Shown here: positions 24,396 to 34,246 of the stretch, in pieces
Layout: the number at the start of each line of letters is the position of its first letter
Numbering within the stretch: the stretch's first letter is position 1
Assembly (NCBI RefSeq): GCF_900167375.1
Contig: NZ_FUWY01000002.1
Coordinates: 418,467 to 482,466, forward strand
DNA: 64,000 nt
From: Anaerorhabdus furcosa
GTDB lineage: Bacteria; Bacillota_I; Bacilli_A; Erysipelotrichales; Erysipelotrichaceae
Direction: 5' to 3'
Program-made: the position numbers and the translations under genes
The notes under the pieces: model-generated
The model's database searches: none
Seen by the model: the letters and a program-made list of their open reading frames with translations, nothing else
What the model was told of the DNA's origin: nothing

Positions 24396-25577
24396 ATGGG
24401 AATTATTGATAAAGTATTTAAAAGAAAACAAATGCATGGGATAAGGCAAAGGTTGGAAATGATTAATGCTTACTCACCGGTATTCACTAGCTTTCAAGGT
24501 GGACTATATGAAATGGATCTAACGAGAACGGCGATTCATGTGCTTGCAACTCATACATCCAAATTGAATATTGTCATTAATGGTAATTCTTATAAGACAT
24601 TAGAAAAGATTTTGAGAGTTAAGCCAAACGATAATATGACATTATCTCAATTTCTATATCGCTTAAGAACAATATATGAAATCGAAAATAATGCATATAT
24701 TATTCCAATTTATGCGGATAATGGAGATATTATCGGCTTGTATCCAATTTCTACAATAGGAAGTTCAATTGTGAATAGAGATGGTAAAGTTTATTTAAGA
24801 TACATGTTTAATAATGAACCTGATGCTATTGAATATGACAAGGTAGGACACTTAAAAAAGATGCAATATAAGTCAGAATTTTTTGGTGAATCAAATGCAC
24901 CATTATCCGCAACAATGGATATGATTGAAACGCAAAACCAAGGAATTAAGAATAGTGTGAAGGCGAGTGCAGTCATACGCTTTATAGGAAAGATATCAGG
25001 AACATTTAAAACCAATGACTTAGTCGCAGAACGTAAGCGATTGGAGGAAGAAAACTTTGATTCTAATAACCCCAATGGCATTTTGTTGATTGATAAAAAG
25101 TATGATGATTTTAAGCAAATCACACCACAAAGCTATGTAGTTGATGCTAAGCAACAAGAGCTAATTCAAACAAATATACAAAATTATTTTGGTGTTTCAA
25201 TTGATGTCATTCAAAACAAGGCAACTGAAGATGTATGGAATTCAACATATGAAGGAGCAATTGAACCTTTTGGAATACAGTTATCTCAAGTATTAACTAA
25301 AATGTTATATACAACCAATGAACTATATTATGGAAATGAAGTTTTATTTGAATCTAATCGACTACAGTTCATGTCGCCAAAGACGAAAATTGAAATGATT
25401 ACACAATTATCTGATCGTGGAATGATGTCACAAAATCAAGGTCTTACAATCATGAATATGCCGAAGGTTCCAAATGGAGATAAGCGATACATAAGACGTG
25501 AATACGTAGAGGTTGATAAATTGGATAAAGACATCTTAAGTGATGAGGAGGAAGAAAAAGATGATATCAAAGGATAG
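24396..25577 (+). CDS. phage portal protein (HK97 family)
   Basis: The 393-residue protein has the HK97-portal pattern: TAIHVLATHTSKLNI, LYPISTIGS, GILLIDKKYDDFKQITPQSY and a wing ending near EVLFESNRL. It starts 1 bp after terL and its end overlaps the protease start. It forms the dodecameric ring at the packaging vertex. Confidence 0.92.
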   Translation: MGIIDKVFKRKQMHGIRQRLEMINAYSPVFTSFQGGLYEMDLTRTAIHVLATHTSKLNIVINGNSYKTLEKILRVKPNDNMTLSQFLYRLRTIYEIENNAYIIPIYADNGDIIGLYPISTIGSSIVNRDGKVYLRYMFNNEPDAIEYDKVGHLKKMQYKSEFFGESNAPLSATMDMIETQNQGIKNSVKASAVIRFIGKISGTFKTNDLVAERKRLEEENFDSNNPNGILLIDKKYDDFKQITPQSYVVDAKQQELIQTNIQNYFGVSIDVIQNKATEDVWNSTYEGAIEPFGIQLSQVLTKMLYTTNELYYGNEVLFESNRLQFMSPKTKIEMITQLSDRGMMSQNQGLTIMNMPKVPNGDKRYIRREYVEVDKLDKDILSDEEEEKDDIKG

Positions 25578-26136
25578 AGAATATAGACAATTTAACCTAG
25601 AACCCAACGAAGAAATGCATGCATCAGGATATGCTTGCATATTTGAATCACCTACTGTGATGTATGAAATGAACGGTATTCAGTACAAAGAAGTTATTGA
25701 CCGAAAGGCGTTTGATAACTGCGAAATGCGAGATGTCGTCATGAATTATAATCATGGAGGTAAACCAGTTGCAAGAACGAAGAACGGAACACTCAAGTTA
25801 CTTGTAGATGCTACTGGATTAAAGATTGATTCTGATTTAAGTGGAACTGATGAGGCAAGAAAATTACATGAAGAAATAAAAGGCGGATACATTGATAAAA
25901 TGTCATTCGCCTTTATTGTTTCTAAAGATGAATATGATCGAGAAACACATACAAGACGTATTACAGGAATCAAGCGACTTTATGATGTCGCAGCTGTTGA
26001 TATTCCTGCTTACGATACAACATCAATCAGTGCACGTTCTTTTTTTCAAGCGGAGGCGGAGAAAGAGGTAGCGGAGGCTAATAAGTGCAAGATGAGGTTA
26101 AGAAAACTTAAATTAAAAATGGAGGCTATGAAATGA
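25561..26136 (+). CDS. HK97-family prohead protease
   Basis: Start set at ATG 25561, after GAGGAGG, giving 191 residues. It has SGYACIFESPTVMYE, VMNYNHGG (catalytic His), GGYIDKMSFAF (Ser in the SFAF-type motif) and VAAVDIPAYDTTSISAR. It processes the scaffold segment of the major capsid protein during maturation. It overlaps portal by 17 bp and capsid by 4 bp. Confidence 0.92.
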   Translation: MISKDREYRQFNLEPNEEMHASGYACIFESPTVMYEMNGIQYKEVIDRKAFDNCEMRDVVMNYNHGGKPVARTKNGTLKLLVDATGLKIDSDLSGTDEARKLHEEIKGGYIDKMSFAFIVSKDEYDRETHTRRITGIKRLYDVAAVDIPAYDTTSISARSFFQAEAEKEVAEANKCKMRLRKLKLKMEAMK

Positions 26137-27302
26137 ACTTAGAACAAATTGAAAAAAGACTATCTGAAATTACTAATGAGCTAGATAGTGATGTGGCAGA
26201 TGAAAGAATGGATGAACTAGAAGCAGAGGTTGCATCTTTAAAGGAAGAACGTGGGAAACTACTAGCAGTAGAAAGTGCAAAAATCGAAGCACAGTCAAAA
26301 AGACGTTCATTGTTAGATGAAATTGCAAAAGGCAAATCAGATCGAGTTGTAGAAACAAAAGAAGAAAGAAAAGAGGACAAGAAAATGGAAAATATCCAAG
26401 AAACAAAAGAGTACCGTAATGCGTGGTTGAAAAACTTACAAAAGAAAGAATTGACTGATGAAGAAAAAAGAACACTTACAAGTGCAGCTGATTCAGTAGG
26501 AAGTGTAATTCCAACTGACACACAAAATTTAATTGTCGAATTAGTAAAACAAGAAATTAATATTCTTGATAAAATCGAACTTCTTCAAGTAGATGGAAAT
26601 GTAACATTCAATGTTGAAGTAGAAGGCAGTGAAGCTATTATTCATCAAGAAGGAACGCCAATTAATGAAGGTACTGAAGGTACTGTGCCAGTTTCGCTTA
26701 CTACTTATGAAGTTAATAAGTATATTACTATTTCTAAAACGGTATCAAAAATGGCAATTGATGCATTTGAAGGTTGGCTAAGTCGTGTTGTAGCACGTAG
26801 AATTGCGAATAAAATTAAAAAATTAGTTTTCTTTGGTACTGGAACAAATCAATCAAAAGGGATTGATGTGAGTGTAACATGGGATGAAACAAATTCAATT
26901 ACAGTAGCTAAAGATGCTAAGTTAACAACTCAAAATGTGTGGGACTTAATTGCTTTACTTGATGGAGCATTTGATGCTAATGCGGAATTCACAATGTCAA
27001 AGAAAACATTGTTCCAAGATTTCATGCCACTTCAAGATCAATCTAAAAACAAACTAGTAACGAATGAAGGTAAGCAATACTACATTAGTGGATATCCGGT
27101 TAATTTGGATAGTGATATCAAATTACATGATGCCTTCTTAGGAGACTTCAAATATTATGTAGGTAATATGCCTGATGGAATTACTATTGAAGCAGGTCGT
27201 GTACTTAAAAACAATGTGTATGAGTTCTTAGGAACAGCAATGTTTGATGGTAAACTAGCGGTTGATGAAGCGTTTGTGAAGTTAACTAAAGTAACTGCAT
27301 AA
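26133..27302 (+). CDS. major capsid protein (HK97 fold) with scaffolding N-terminus
   Basis: Residues 1-85 form a charged coiled coil (LEQIEKRLSEITNELDSDVA and onward), the delta/scaffold domain removed by the protease. The HK97 shell follows, with TLTSAADSVGSVIPTDTQNLIVE, LTTYEVNKYITISKTVSKMA and a C-terminal FDGKLAVDEAFVKLT. It is the largest head gene and is followed by a terminator. Confidence 0.94.
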   Translation: MNLEQIEKRLSEITNELDSDVADERMDELEAEVASLKEERGKLLAVESAKIEAQSKRRSLLDEIAKGKSDRVVETKEERKEDKKMENIQETKEYRNAWLKNLQKKELTDEEKRTLTSAADSVGSVIPTDTQNLIVELVKQEINILDKIELLQVDGNVTFNVEVEGSEAIIHQEGTPINEGTEGTVPVSLTTYEVNKYITISKTVSKMAIDAFEGWLSRVVARRIANKIKKLVFFGTGTNQSKGIDVSVTWDETNSITVAKDAKLTTQNVWDLIALLDGAFDANAEFTMSKKTLFQDFMPLQDQSKNKLVTNEGKQYYISGYPVNLDSDIKLHDAFLGDFKYYVGNMPDGITIEAGRVLKNNVYEFLGTAMFDGKLAVDEAFVKLTKVTA

Positions 27303-27327
27303 GAGGGTGTAAAAACCCTCTTTTTCT
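27302..27327 (+). terminator. terminator-like hairpin after capsid
   Basis: AGAGGG (27302-27307) pairs with CCCTCT (27316-27321), then TTTTT. It probably lowers, rather than ends, transcription of connector and tail genes relative to capsid. Confidence 0.85.
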
Positions 27328-27342
27328 AAATGAGGAGGTATC

Positions 27343-27648
27343 ATGCAAAAAGATGAAATAGTAAAAAAAGTTAAAATAGCATTGAGAAGTTCCTCTAAAA
27401 ATACCGATATTTTAGAAGAAATCAAGGATGTTGTTGATGAATGCTTAGAAGAATTAAAACGTAAAGGTGTTGTAGTAAGTCTTGATGATCCATTAATTTT
27501 AAAAGCATGTAAAGCATATGCGAAAGCAAATTATGGATTTGAAGAAGACAGTGATAAATACCAAATATCTTATGAAAGTATTATCAAAGACCTATTGCTT
27601 TCAACTAGTTATGATCCTATAGAACAAGTGGAGGAAACTCATGGATGA
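27343..27648 (+). CDS. head-tail connector protein (gp6-like)
   Basis: The 101-residue helical protein has PLILKACKAYAKANYGF and a C-terminal YESIIKDLLLS, matching phage gp6/DNA-packaging connector proteins. Position directly after capsid supports this. Overlaps the next gene by 8 bp. Confidence 0.8.
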   Translation: MQKDEIVKKVKIALRSSSKNTDILEEIKDVVDECLEELKRKGVVVSLDDPLILKACKAYAKANYGFEEDSDKYQISYESIIKDLLLSTSYDPIEQVEETHG

Positions 27649-27946
27649 TGTATGTAAATTAGTTAGTGGTAACAAATCAACAAATAAATACGGTGATGTA
27701 ATACCAGGTGAAAAAGTTGAAACTGAAGTATTTTGCAAAGTTATGTCAGTAAAACGGAATGAGTTTTATCAAGCAAGTGCAGTAGGGATGAAACCTGAAG
27801 TAGTGCTTGAAGTTAGACAAGAAGATTATTCAGATGAAACTATCGTTGTATACAATGATATTGAATATAAAGTTTTACGAACATATCCAGTCGGTAAAAA
27901 GATAGTAGAACTTGTTCTAACAAAGGATATTTATGCCACTTCCTAG
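27641..27946 (+). CDS. head closure/head-tail adaptor protein
   Basis: The 101-residue beta-rich protein (DVIPGEKVETEVFCKVMSVKRNEFYQA, then VVYNDIEYKVLRTYPVGKKIVELVL) matches the SPP1 gp16/HK97 head-closure type. It sits between connector and HK97 gp10-like genes as usual. Confidence 0.78.
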   Translation: MDDVCKLVSGNKSTNKYGDVIPGEKVETEVFCKVMSVKRNEFYQASAVGMKPEVVLEVRQEDYSDETIVVYNDIEYKVLRTYPVGKKIVELVLTKDIYATS

Positions 27947-28469
27947 AAAAGAAGTAAAAATCTATCACAATAAAAATGGAACAGTTCATATTGAGTCAAG
28001 CTTGAATAGGGCAGACTATTTGATGCGTGAACTTATTTGTCAGGCGTTATATGAAGTTCAAAGGCTGCTAATTAAACGATTGCGTGAAAGAACAAAAAAG
28101 GAATTTAAAAATATACCTAGTGACGGAAGTAAATCACGTTTAAAGTCTTCGTGGCAGTATTGGCAAAGAAAGATTGAAAATGATTTGCAAATTGGAACTA
28201 AAGCGGATACTTACTATGCAAATAGACAAGAGAAAGGCTTTAATCAAGTTCTTCCAGCTAAGGGATATACACGTAATACAAAACGTGGAGTTCAAAATGT
28301 TAAAGCTTATTCAAAGAGAAATATGACAAAACAAAGAGATATCTTATCGGATACTGTAGATGAAAACTACAGGAATATTGTAAAGATTATTTCAACCTAC
28401 ATCAGTGCAGTTGAAGATGAAGCAAGAGCAAGTGGATTAATTGGAGGTGATGAGAATGATAACGAATAA
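27933..28469 (+). CDS. HK97 gp10-like tail-joining protein
   Basis: The 178-residue protein has a basic central part with SWQYWQRKIENDLQIGTKADTYYANRQEKGF, reminiscent of HK97 gp10/neck proteins. It overlaps both neighbours by 14 bp. The assignment rests partly on synteny. Confidence 0.7.
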   Translation: MPLPRKEVKIYHNKNGTVHIESSLNRADYLMRELICQALYEVQRLLIKRLRERTKKEFKNIPSDGSKSRLKSSWQYWQRKIENDLQIGTKADTYYANRQEKGFNQVLPAKGYTRNTKRGVQNVKAYSKRNMTKQRDILSDTVDENYRNIVKIISTYISAVEDEARASGLIGGDENDNE

Positions 28470-28830
28470 AATTAGATTATTGGTAAAGCAATTATTAGGA
28501 CAAGTAGGTCAAGTTTATTCTAATGTTGCGAGTGATGATAGTCTAAACTATATTACTTATCGTTTGAATCAGTCTAATCGATATCCTAATCGATATGATT
28601 TTACTCTCTTGGTTGATTTGTATTTTAATGAAATTGAAGTTGTTGAAGATAAGTGTGATGAAATCATTGAACTTCTAAACTATAAGCAGCATAACAATAA
28701 TGATGTAGGACTAACGTTCTACTTGGAATCAAGAGGGATCATGACTGATGTGGATAAAGATATTCAAGTTAGATCATTAAGGTTTCAAATAATTGCATAT
28801 GAAAGGAGCAGTTATGAAAAAGGAATTTGA
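28456..28830 (+). CDS. tail terminator-like/minor tail protein
   Basis: Start at ATG 28456 after GAGGTGATGAG gives 124 residues. The pattern (YITYRLNQSNRYPNRYDFTLLVDLYFNE and DIQVRSLRFQIIAYE) fits tail-terminator or DUF806-like proteins that cap the tail tube. It lies just upstream of the major tail protein. Confidence 0.65.
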   Translation: MITNKIRLLVKQLLGQVGQVYSNVASDDSLNYITYRLNQSNRYPNRYDFTLLVDLYFNEIEVVEDKCDEIIELLNYKQHNNNDVGLTFYLESRGIMTDVDKDIQVRSLRFQIIAYERSSYEKGI

Positions 28831-29314
28831 AAAAATAGTATTGGGTAATTGTGATGTTTCTATTAATAAGACATCAGTTGGAATAACTCGTGAAAATGTG
28901 GTTTTTACAGTAGAAAGAACATTTCATGAAGTAAAACACAATGGATCAAAAGGGAAAGATGTAGGTGGTGTTATCATTGATGAAGAGAGAGCCAAAATTA
29001 AATTTAGTTTTCTTGAATTTGATGCAGATAAACTTGTAACCTTGTTTCCTGCATTAGTGAATAACGAAGGTGTAATTGAGCCGTCATTTGTGATTCAAGA
29101 TACGGATTTTAAAGAGATTGCAATTACAGGAAAACAAAAAGATGGAACACCTGTAAAAATCACACTTTTGAAAGGATTTAACTCATCAAATATTGAAATG
29201 ACATTTGCGGATAAGGATGAGGTAGCAACACCTGTAGAATTTGAAGCTTGTTATGAAGGTGATGAAATAAAGCCTTATAAAATTGAAATGAAGAAAGTTG
29301 TTGTAGGTGGTTAA
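28814..29314 (+). CDS. major tail tube protein
   Basis: Start at ATG 28814 (GAAAGGAGCAG upstream) gives 166 residues. The beta-rich fold with NCDVSINKTSVGITRENVVFTVE and LLKGFNSSNIEMTFADKDEVATPVEFEACYE is typical of siphovirus tail tube proteins. A hairpin overlaps its stop codon. The next genes are tail chaperones, as expected. Confidence 0.8.
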   Translation: MKKEFEKIVLGNCDVSINKTSVGITRENVVFTVERTFHEVKHNGSKGKDVGGVIIDEERAKIKFSFLEFDADKLVTLFPALVNNEGVIEPSFVIQDTDFKEIAITGKQKDGTPVKITLLKGFNSSNIEMTFADKDEVATPVEFEACYEGDEIKPYKIEMKKVVVGG

Positions 29315-29327
29315 TTCCACCTTTTTA
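29305..29327 (+). terminator. hairpin overlapping the tail tube stop codon
   Basis: AGGTGG (29305-29310) pairs with CCACCT (29317-29322), followed by Ts. The last Gly codons and stop lie in the stem. It is likely a partial terminator or mRNA-end stabiliser. Confidence 0.7.
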
Positions 29328-29340
29328 CTTGGAGGTAAAC

Positions 29341-29664
29341 ATGAGAAAACTGAATATTGATGATGTCTTAAATGCAATTGCGTTAAGTGATAAATTTGAC
29401 ATGGTTAAAGTTATCTATAGTTTGAATTTTGAAGATAAGGAGAATATTGAAAAAATAGGTTTTAATGCAGTATTGGCTTTATTAAGACAAGCTACAACAG
29501 AAGAGATGAGAGTTGAGCTATTTACATTTTTATCTTATCCCTTAGAAATGACTATTGAAGAAGTTCGCAAATTATCACTTCCTAGACTCGCTAAGTTAGT
29601 GTTGGAAGTAGCGGATATTGAGGAATGGAAAGAAGTTTTTACACATCCGCTAGATTTGAAATAA
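29341..29664 (+). CDS. tail assembly chaperone, G-type
   Basis: The 107-residue helical protein begins at ATG 29341 after GGAGGTAAAC. In siphoviruses this gene and the following overlapping frame form the G/GT pair made by programmed frameshifting. Here the downstream frame lies in -1 and a run of five Ts (29636-29640) sits just before the G stop. The chaperone binds the tape measure during tail assembly. Confidence 0.72.
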   Translation: MRKLNIDDVLNAIALSDKFDMVKVIYSLNFEDKENIEKIGFNAVLALLRQATTEEMRVELFTFLSYPLEMTIEEVRKLSLPRLAKLVLEVADIEEWKEVFTHPLDLK

Positions 29665-29936
29665 ATCAAGTTATTTTATTACTATCTAGCGTTTCATATG
29701 ATTATGTAAAAAAGATACCAGTAAAAAAATTTAGAGACTTTGTCGATAAAATTATTGGTAATAAAAACGAAGAATATGCCTTTAGAATTTGGTCGAGTGC
29801 TTATCCATTTATGACACAAGAGAATTATATTCCTTTTGATGAATTTTATAAGAAAAAGAAAAAAGAGAAATCAATTGAGGAAGCACGAAAAGAAATAGCT
29901 GAAGCAGTTCAAGCATTTGAGGAGGTGGGTGACTAG
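29625..29936 (+). CDS. tail assembly chaperone, T extension (probable -1 frameshift product)
   Basis: The frame is open from about 29619, overlaps the G gene in the -1 frame and ends with a charged coiled coil (KKKKKEKSIEEARKEIAEAVQAFEE). It has no good ribosome binding site, so it is more likely expressed as a G-T fusion by slippage near 29636-29640 than from its own ATG. The following tape measure gene overlaps its stop by one base. Confidence 0.65.
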   Translation: MERSFYTSARFEINQVILLLSSVSYDYVKKIPVKKFRDFVDKIIGNKNEEYAFRIWSSAYPFMTQENYIPFDEFYKKKKKEKSIEEARKEIAEAVQAFEEVGD

Positions 29937-31393
29937 TGGAACTATTTAAGTTATTTGGAACAATCATGGTTAAAAATGAAGATGCACTATCATCAATGCA
30001 AAAGACTGAAGATAAAGCTGAAGGTGTTTCAAAGAAGTTCCTAGATATGATTGGATCGTCAGGTTCGATGGGTTCGTCTATTCAACAAGGATTTGAAGGA
30101 ATCACTTCTAAAGCAGGGGAATTTGGTTTTAAATTGGATGCCAATGCATTAGCTGTAGGGGGATTAGCAATTGCAGCAGTTGCTGCATTTGCAGCTATTG
30201 GATCAGCGATTATGGATAGTGTAAATAAGTTCGCTGATTATGCAGGTGCTATTGATGATTATGCACAAAAGATAGGGATAACAACTGAAACGTATCAACG
30301 ATTTGGTTATGCCATGAAACAAAGTGGATTAGATATCAACATCATGCAATCAGGAATGAAGAAATTACTTGATACTGTAGTTTCAGCAGATGAAGGTAAT
30401 AAGAAATCAATTGAAACATTTGATAAATTAGGGTTATCTATCTATGATGCAAATGGTCAATTGAAAGACAATGATACTTTAATGTCTGAAACGATCATGA
30501 AACTAGCAGAGATGCCTGTAGGTGCAGAGCGTGCAGCATTAGCGAATGACCTTTTGGGCAAAAGTGCAACTGAATTAGCACCACTATTCAATCAAGGTGC
30601 AGATGGTATTGAAAATTTAATGAATCGTGCCGATGATTTAGGTTTAGTATTCAGTAATGAAGCAATCAGTGCAGGGGCAACATTTGGTGATACTATGTAC
30701 GATATCAATGCTTCGTTTGAGGCACTATCAAATGAAATGGGATTAACTTTCATGCCATCAATGCAAGGTTTTCTTAATTGGGTATTAGAAAATATGCCGA
30801 CTATTAGATCGGTTTCAGAAAAGGTATTTGGTGGCATTGGATTCGCGATAAAACTACTTACACCTGGTTTTCAATTGTTAGGGACTATTGTTGGGTGGGT
30901 TTTTAAAGTTTTTGATATTGCTTTTACTGGTATTGAAGCAGTTGTAACACCAATTGCAAAAGGAATAATCAATTTATTAAATGGATTAATTGATGTGATT
31001 AATACATTATCATTTGGATTGCTTAATCTTCAAAAAATAGATATATCAAGTAAGCCTGTTAATGCACCAAAGAAAGAATTTAAAGTATCACAAAATGATG
31101 ATGGTACTTCTACTGAATATTCTCCATACTATCAAGAAGATACTAAGTATTATGCAAATGGTGGATCACTACAAGATGGACAAACGGCAATTGTTGGTGA
31201 ATATGGCCGTGAGTTACTTCAAAATATTGGTGGTAAATCAATAGTAACGCCCATAAGTGAAGGACGATCAACTGGAAGTGGAGATACTATCTATATAACG
31301 GTTGATATGAATAACATTCAAGACATACAACAACTTTTAATTTTAGCAAAGCAAGCTAAGCAAAGAAAAAGAATGGGAATAGTAGGTATTTAA
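29936..31393 (+). CDS. tail tape measure protein
   Basis: The 485-residue protein starts at GTG in GACTAGTGGAA, after GAGGAGGTGG. It has Ala/Gly-rich hydrophobic stretches (LAVGGLAIAAVAAFAAIGSA, IGFAIKLLTPGFQLLGTIVG) and a C-terminal YANGGSLQDGQTAIVGEYGRELL, typical of tape measures. It is short for a siphovirus, so the tail should be short; by the usual rule of about 0.15 nm per residue it would be near 70 nm. Confidence 0.88.
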   Translation: MELFKLFGTIMVKNEDALSSMQKTEDKAEGVSKKFLDMIGSSGSMGSSIQQGFEGITSKAGEFGFKLDANALAVGGLAIAAVAAFAAIGSAIMDSVNKFADYAGAIDDYAQKIGITTETYQRFGYAMKQSGLDINIMQSGMKKLLDTVVSADEGNKKSIETFDKLGLSIYDANGQLKDNDTLMSETIMKLAEMPVGAERAALANDLLGKSATELAPLFNQGADGIENLMNRADDLGLVFSNEAISAGATFGDTMYDINASFEALSNEMGLTFMPSMQGFLNWVLENMPTIRSVSEKVFGGIGFAIKLLTPGFQLLGTIVGWVFKVFDIAFTGIEAVVTPIAKGIINLLNGLIDVINTLSFGLLNLQKIDISSKPVNAPKKEFKVSQNDDGTSTEYSPYYQEDTKYYANGGSLQDGQTAIVGEYGRELLQNIGGKSIVTPISEGRSTGSGDTIYITVDMNNIQDIQQLLILAKQAKQRKRMGIVGI

Positions 31394-31395
31394 TT

Positions 31396-33213
31396 ATGGC
31401 ACTAAAGCAATTAGTTTCAAGTACTGTTACAGCTGCTAATTTATCCAGTGGAACGGTCGGTGTAAGTTCGAGTAAAAAAGAACTAATTTTTCCAATAAGT
31501 ATTGATTCAAATAAAAAACATTATTTGATAATGTCATATACAATCACTTTTAGAAATGGACAAGGAACAAAATTAGAAATCAAATTGATTAGAGAAGATA
31601 TTGAAAGTTTGAAAGTTGGTGATGCGTTTAGATATTCGCCAGTATACACAGGAGTTGTATCAAATACTGGAGGAACTGCTACTCAAAATTCACCATATAA
31701 ATCAGGTATGATAACTACATCTAACCAAATTGACTCACCAATTAGTTCGGTTAACGCATACGCAAATTTTGGGAATTTAGCAAAACCAACAATTAAATCA
31801 AATATCGTTAACTCTTTTGTTGATTTTAAGAAGGAGTTTAAAATAGTATTTTCAACAAATAATATCTATAACATGTTTGAACAATTCGTAATAAATAGTG
31901 GAGTATTCAAGTTTAGAGAAAAGAATACGCAAGATGAATATTCCCAAATTGATTTTGATGGAACAACTTTAATTATTCAAGCAAATACATTGAATGGTGG
32001 GAAAATATATGAGTGTTATGCTTCGTGTACTGTGGATGATGAGCAGATAGCTAATTCGCCAAATATAGAACTATCAACTGTTGACAGTGTACCTGTAGTT
32101 AAACCAATTTATCCAATTAATATGGTTGTATATGATTCTACATATTTTTCTTGGGAATTTTCAAACAAAACTGGAACTGAGCAATTTGCTTATGATCTAG
32201 AAATATCAAGTGATGGAACTATTTGGAAATCAATTGTAAATCACCAAATAACAAATAAAACAGTCACTGAAATATTGAATGTTGATGTGGGAAATGTTTA
32301 TTGGAGAGTCAGAGGCTACAATCAAAATGATATTCCTAGTGAATGGTCAGAAATATCGTTATTTATCAATAACTCACCTCCGCCAAAACCAGTATTAGTC
32401 GGTATAGAATCTAAAGGCAGGCCATTAATAAAATGGACTGCAGAAAATCAAATAGGATATCATTTGAAAATTGATAATGTCTATGATTCAGGAGAAATTT
32501 ACACAAGCGAAAAATTTCATTTAGTAAATGAATATATAGTAAATGGTGAATATAACATTCAATTGAGAATTATTAACGATTTAGGTAAATCTAGTAATTG
32601 GTTGAAAATTGAATATATTCAATATATGACTTTAAGTAATCCTCAGGTAACTATAACAAACACTGAATTAGGTGCATTTATCTACATAAGTAAGGATAAT
32701 CAGTTTGTAAAATACTATGTTTATAGAAATGATGTTTGTATTGCAAATATTACTGAAGCTTATCTTGATAAATATGTAAATGGTGAAGATACATACTTAA
32801 TTAGAGGGGTAGATCAGTTTGATAATTTCTCAGATACTGTAATCAAAAATAATTTCACTTCAAAGAAATCTCAGTTAATCATGTTAGATGGTGAGATGTA
32901 TGATTTGTCTTACAGGATGGACAATAAACCGATTCATAATTTTAATGTGAATAAAGATTCAACTAAAGTGAGTTACATTGGTAGGAGGTATGTAGTTCAT
33001 AAACAAGGAACAATTGAGACTAAAGAATTTAATGTACAATGTAATACTGATTTTAACCGATTAGGAGAAATTATGTTCTATCGTAATGTATTTGGAAATA
33101 AAGGATGGGTTATATGTAATCAAATGGCAATTTCAAACAATGATTTAATGAATGATGTTACTTTAACACTAGAACAAACTTCATATAAAGAAGGTATAGA
33201 ATATGAAATCTGA
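31396..33213 (+). CDS. tail protein with fibronectin-like repeats (distal tail/adhesin type)
   Basis: The 605-residue beta-rich protein starts 2 bp after the tape measure. Central repeats (VKPIYPINMVVYDSTYFSWE, YWRVRGYNQNDIPSEWSE, LRIINDLGKSSNWLK) look like fibronectin type III or related modules. The C-terminal part (IGRRYVVHKQGTIETKEFNV, VFGNKGWVICNQ) may be a Dit-like domain. No separate tail fibre follows, so this is the best receptor-contact candidate. Confidence 0.65.
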   Translation: MALKQLVSSTVTAANLSSGTVGVSSSKKELIFPISIDSNKKHYLIMSYTITFRNGQGTKLEIKLIREDIESLKVGDAFRYSPVYTGVVSNTGGTATQNSPYKSGMITTSNQIDSPISSVNAYANFGNLAKPTIKSNIVNSFVDFKKEFKIVFSTNNIYNMFEQFVINSGVFKFREKNTQDEYSQIDFDGTTLIIQANTLNGGKIYECYASCTVDDEQIANSPNIELSTVDSVPVVKPIYPINMVVYDSTYFSWEFSNKTGTEQFAYDLEISSDGTIWKSIVNHQITNKTVTEILNVDVGNVYWRVRGYNQNDIPSEWSEISLFINNSPPPKPVLVGIESKGRPLIKWTAENQIGYHLKIDNVYDSGEIYTSEKFHLVNEYIVNGEYNIQLRIINDLGKSSNWLKIEYIQYMTLSNPQVTITNTELGAFIYISKDNQFVKYYVYRNDVCIANITEAYLDKYVNGEDTYLIRGVDQFDNFSDTVIKNNFTSKKSQLIMLDGEMYDLSYRMDNKPIHNFNVNKDSTKVSYIGRRYVVHKQGTIETKEFNVQCNTDFNRLGEIMFYRNVFGNKGWVICNQMAISNNDLMNDVTLTLEQTSYKEGIEYEI

Positions 33214-34246
33214 TTTCAAAATAGTCAGATATGGTGTTGAAATTGGAAAACTAATGGTTGAGTCTTGTAATATTAAATTTGATAGTAAAGCTCGGATAAA
33301 ACGTGCTGCATCTATGGTTGTTGATAAAGATAATTGTATTATGAATGATATACAGTATGAAGATGATGGAATTATAAAGACAAAGAAGTTAGAATTCGAT
33401 TTTATTTCAGATAAGGTTCAAATTATGCTGAATGAGAAATCAGTAGGCATTTTTGTAATTGTAGCCAGTCCTGAAAAATATAATGATAAGAATAATACGG
33501 TTCAATTTGAATTATATGATGAAACTTATATTGTTGATCATTCTTACTTGATTGAAAGATTATTCATTAGTAAAGGATCCAAATATTCTGAAATAATTAC
33601 TCAATTATTAGTTTCAATTGGGCTTTCTAATATCATATGCGATTTGTCTGATTCAATCTTTGCTACTGATAGAGAGTTTGCTTTTGGTGAGAATGTTTTG
33701 GATATAATCAATACCTTACTTTGCGAAATAAACTTTAATTCTCTGTATGTAGATGAGAATGGTTATGTAATTCTAGAATCGATTAAGCAAAAAAAGATAC
33801 CAAAACACCGATATAGAGATGGTGTTGATTCTATTATCACAGGCGATTTAACTACCGATTTTGACATCTATGAAATACCGAATATATTCATTGGTGAAGT
33901 TAGCAATCCTGATTTCCCTTTAATTAAATATAAAAAAATAAATGATGATAAAATGAGTAAACTTTCTACTGTTTCGAGAAAGTATAATCTTGTTAAAACA
34001 TATAAATTAGATAATATTCCAAATTATGATGAATTGAAAAAGTTTATTGATAATGAATACTTAAAATCTCTTTATACAACACAATCAGTTACATTAAATA
34101 CAGACATAGAAAATAATCATGGTTATGAAGATATGGTTGAGTTGAACACTAAAGAAATTAAGGGTTTATTTAAAGAAGTTCAATGGGAGATTGAAATTGG
34201 TTCTTCTAACATGAAACATACAATTGAGAGGAGTTTGTTTATATGA
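33203..34246 (+). CDS. baseplate hub/tail-associated protein
   Basis: The 347-residue protein resembles hub proteins of the gpD/Tal N-terminal type: a beta-barrel start (FKIVRYGVEIGKLMVESCNI), a central helix-strand module (KYSEIITQLLVSIGLSNIIC, FAFGENVLDIINTLLCEINF) and VILESIKQKKIPKHRY. It lacks a long Tal lytic C-terminus. It overlaps both neighbours. Confidence 0.65.
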   Translation: MKSDFKIVRYGVEIGKLMVESCNIKFDSKARIKRAASMVVDKDNCIMNDIQYEDDGIIKTKKLEFDFISDKVQIMLNEKSVGIFVIVASPEKYNDKNNTVQFELYDETYIVDHSYLIERLFISKGSKYSEIITQLLVSIGLSNIICDLSDSIFATDREFAFGENVLDIINTLLCEINFNSLYVDENGYVILESIKQKKIPKHRYRDGVDSIITGDLTTDFDIYEIPNIFIGEVSNPDFPLIKYKKINDDKMSKLSTVSRKYNLVKTYKLDNIPNYDELKKFIDNEYLKSLYTTQSVTLNTDIENNHGYEDMVELNTKEIKGLFKEVQWEIEIGSSNMKHTIERSLFI

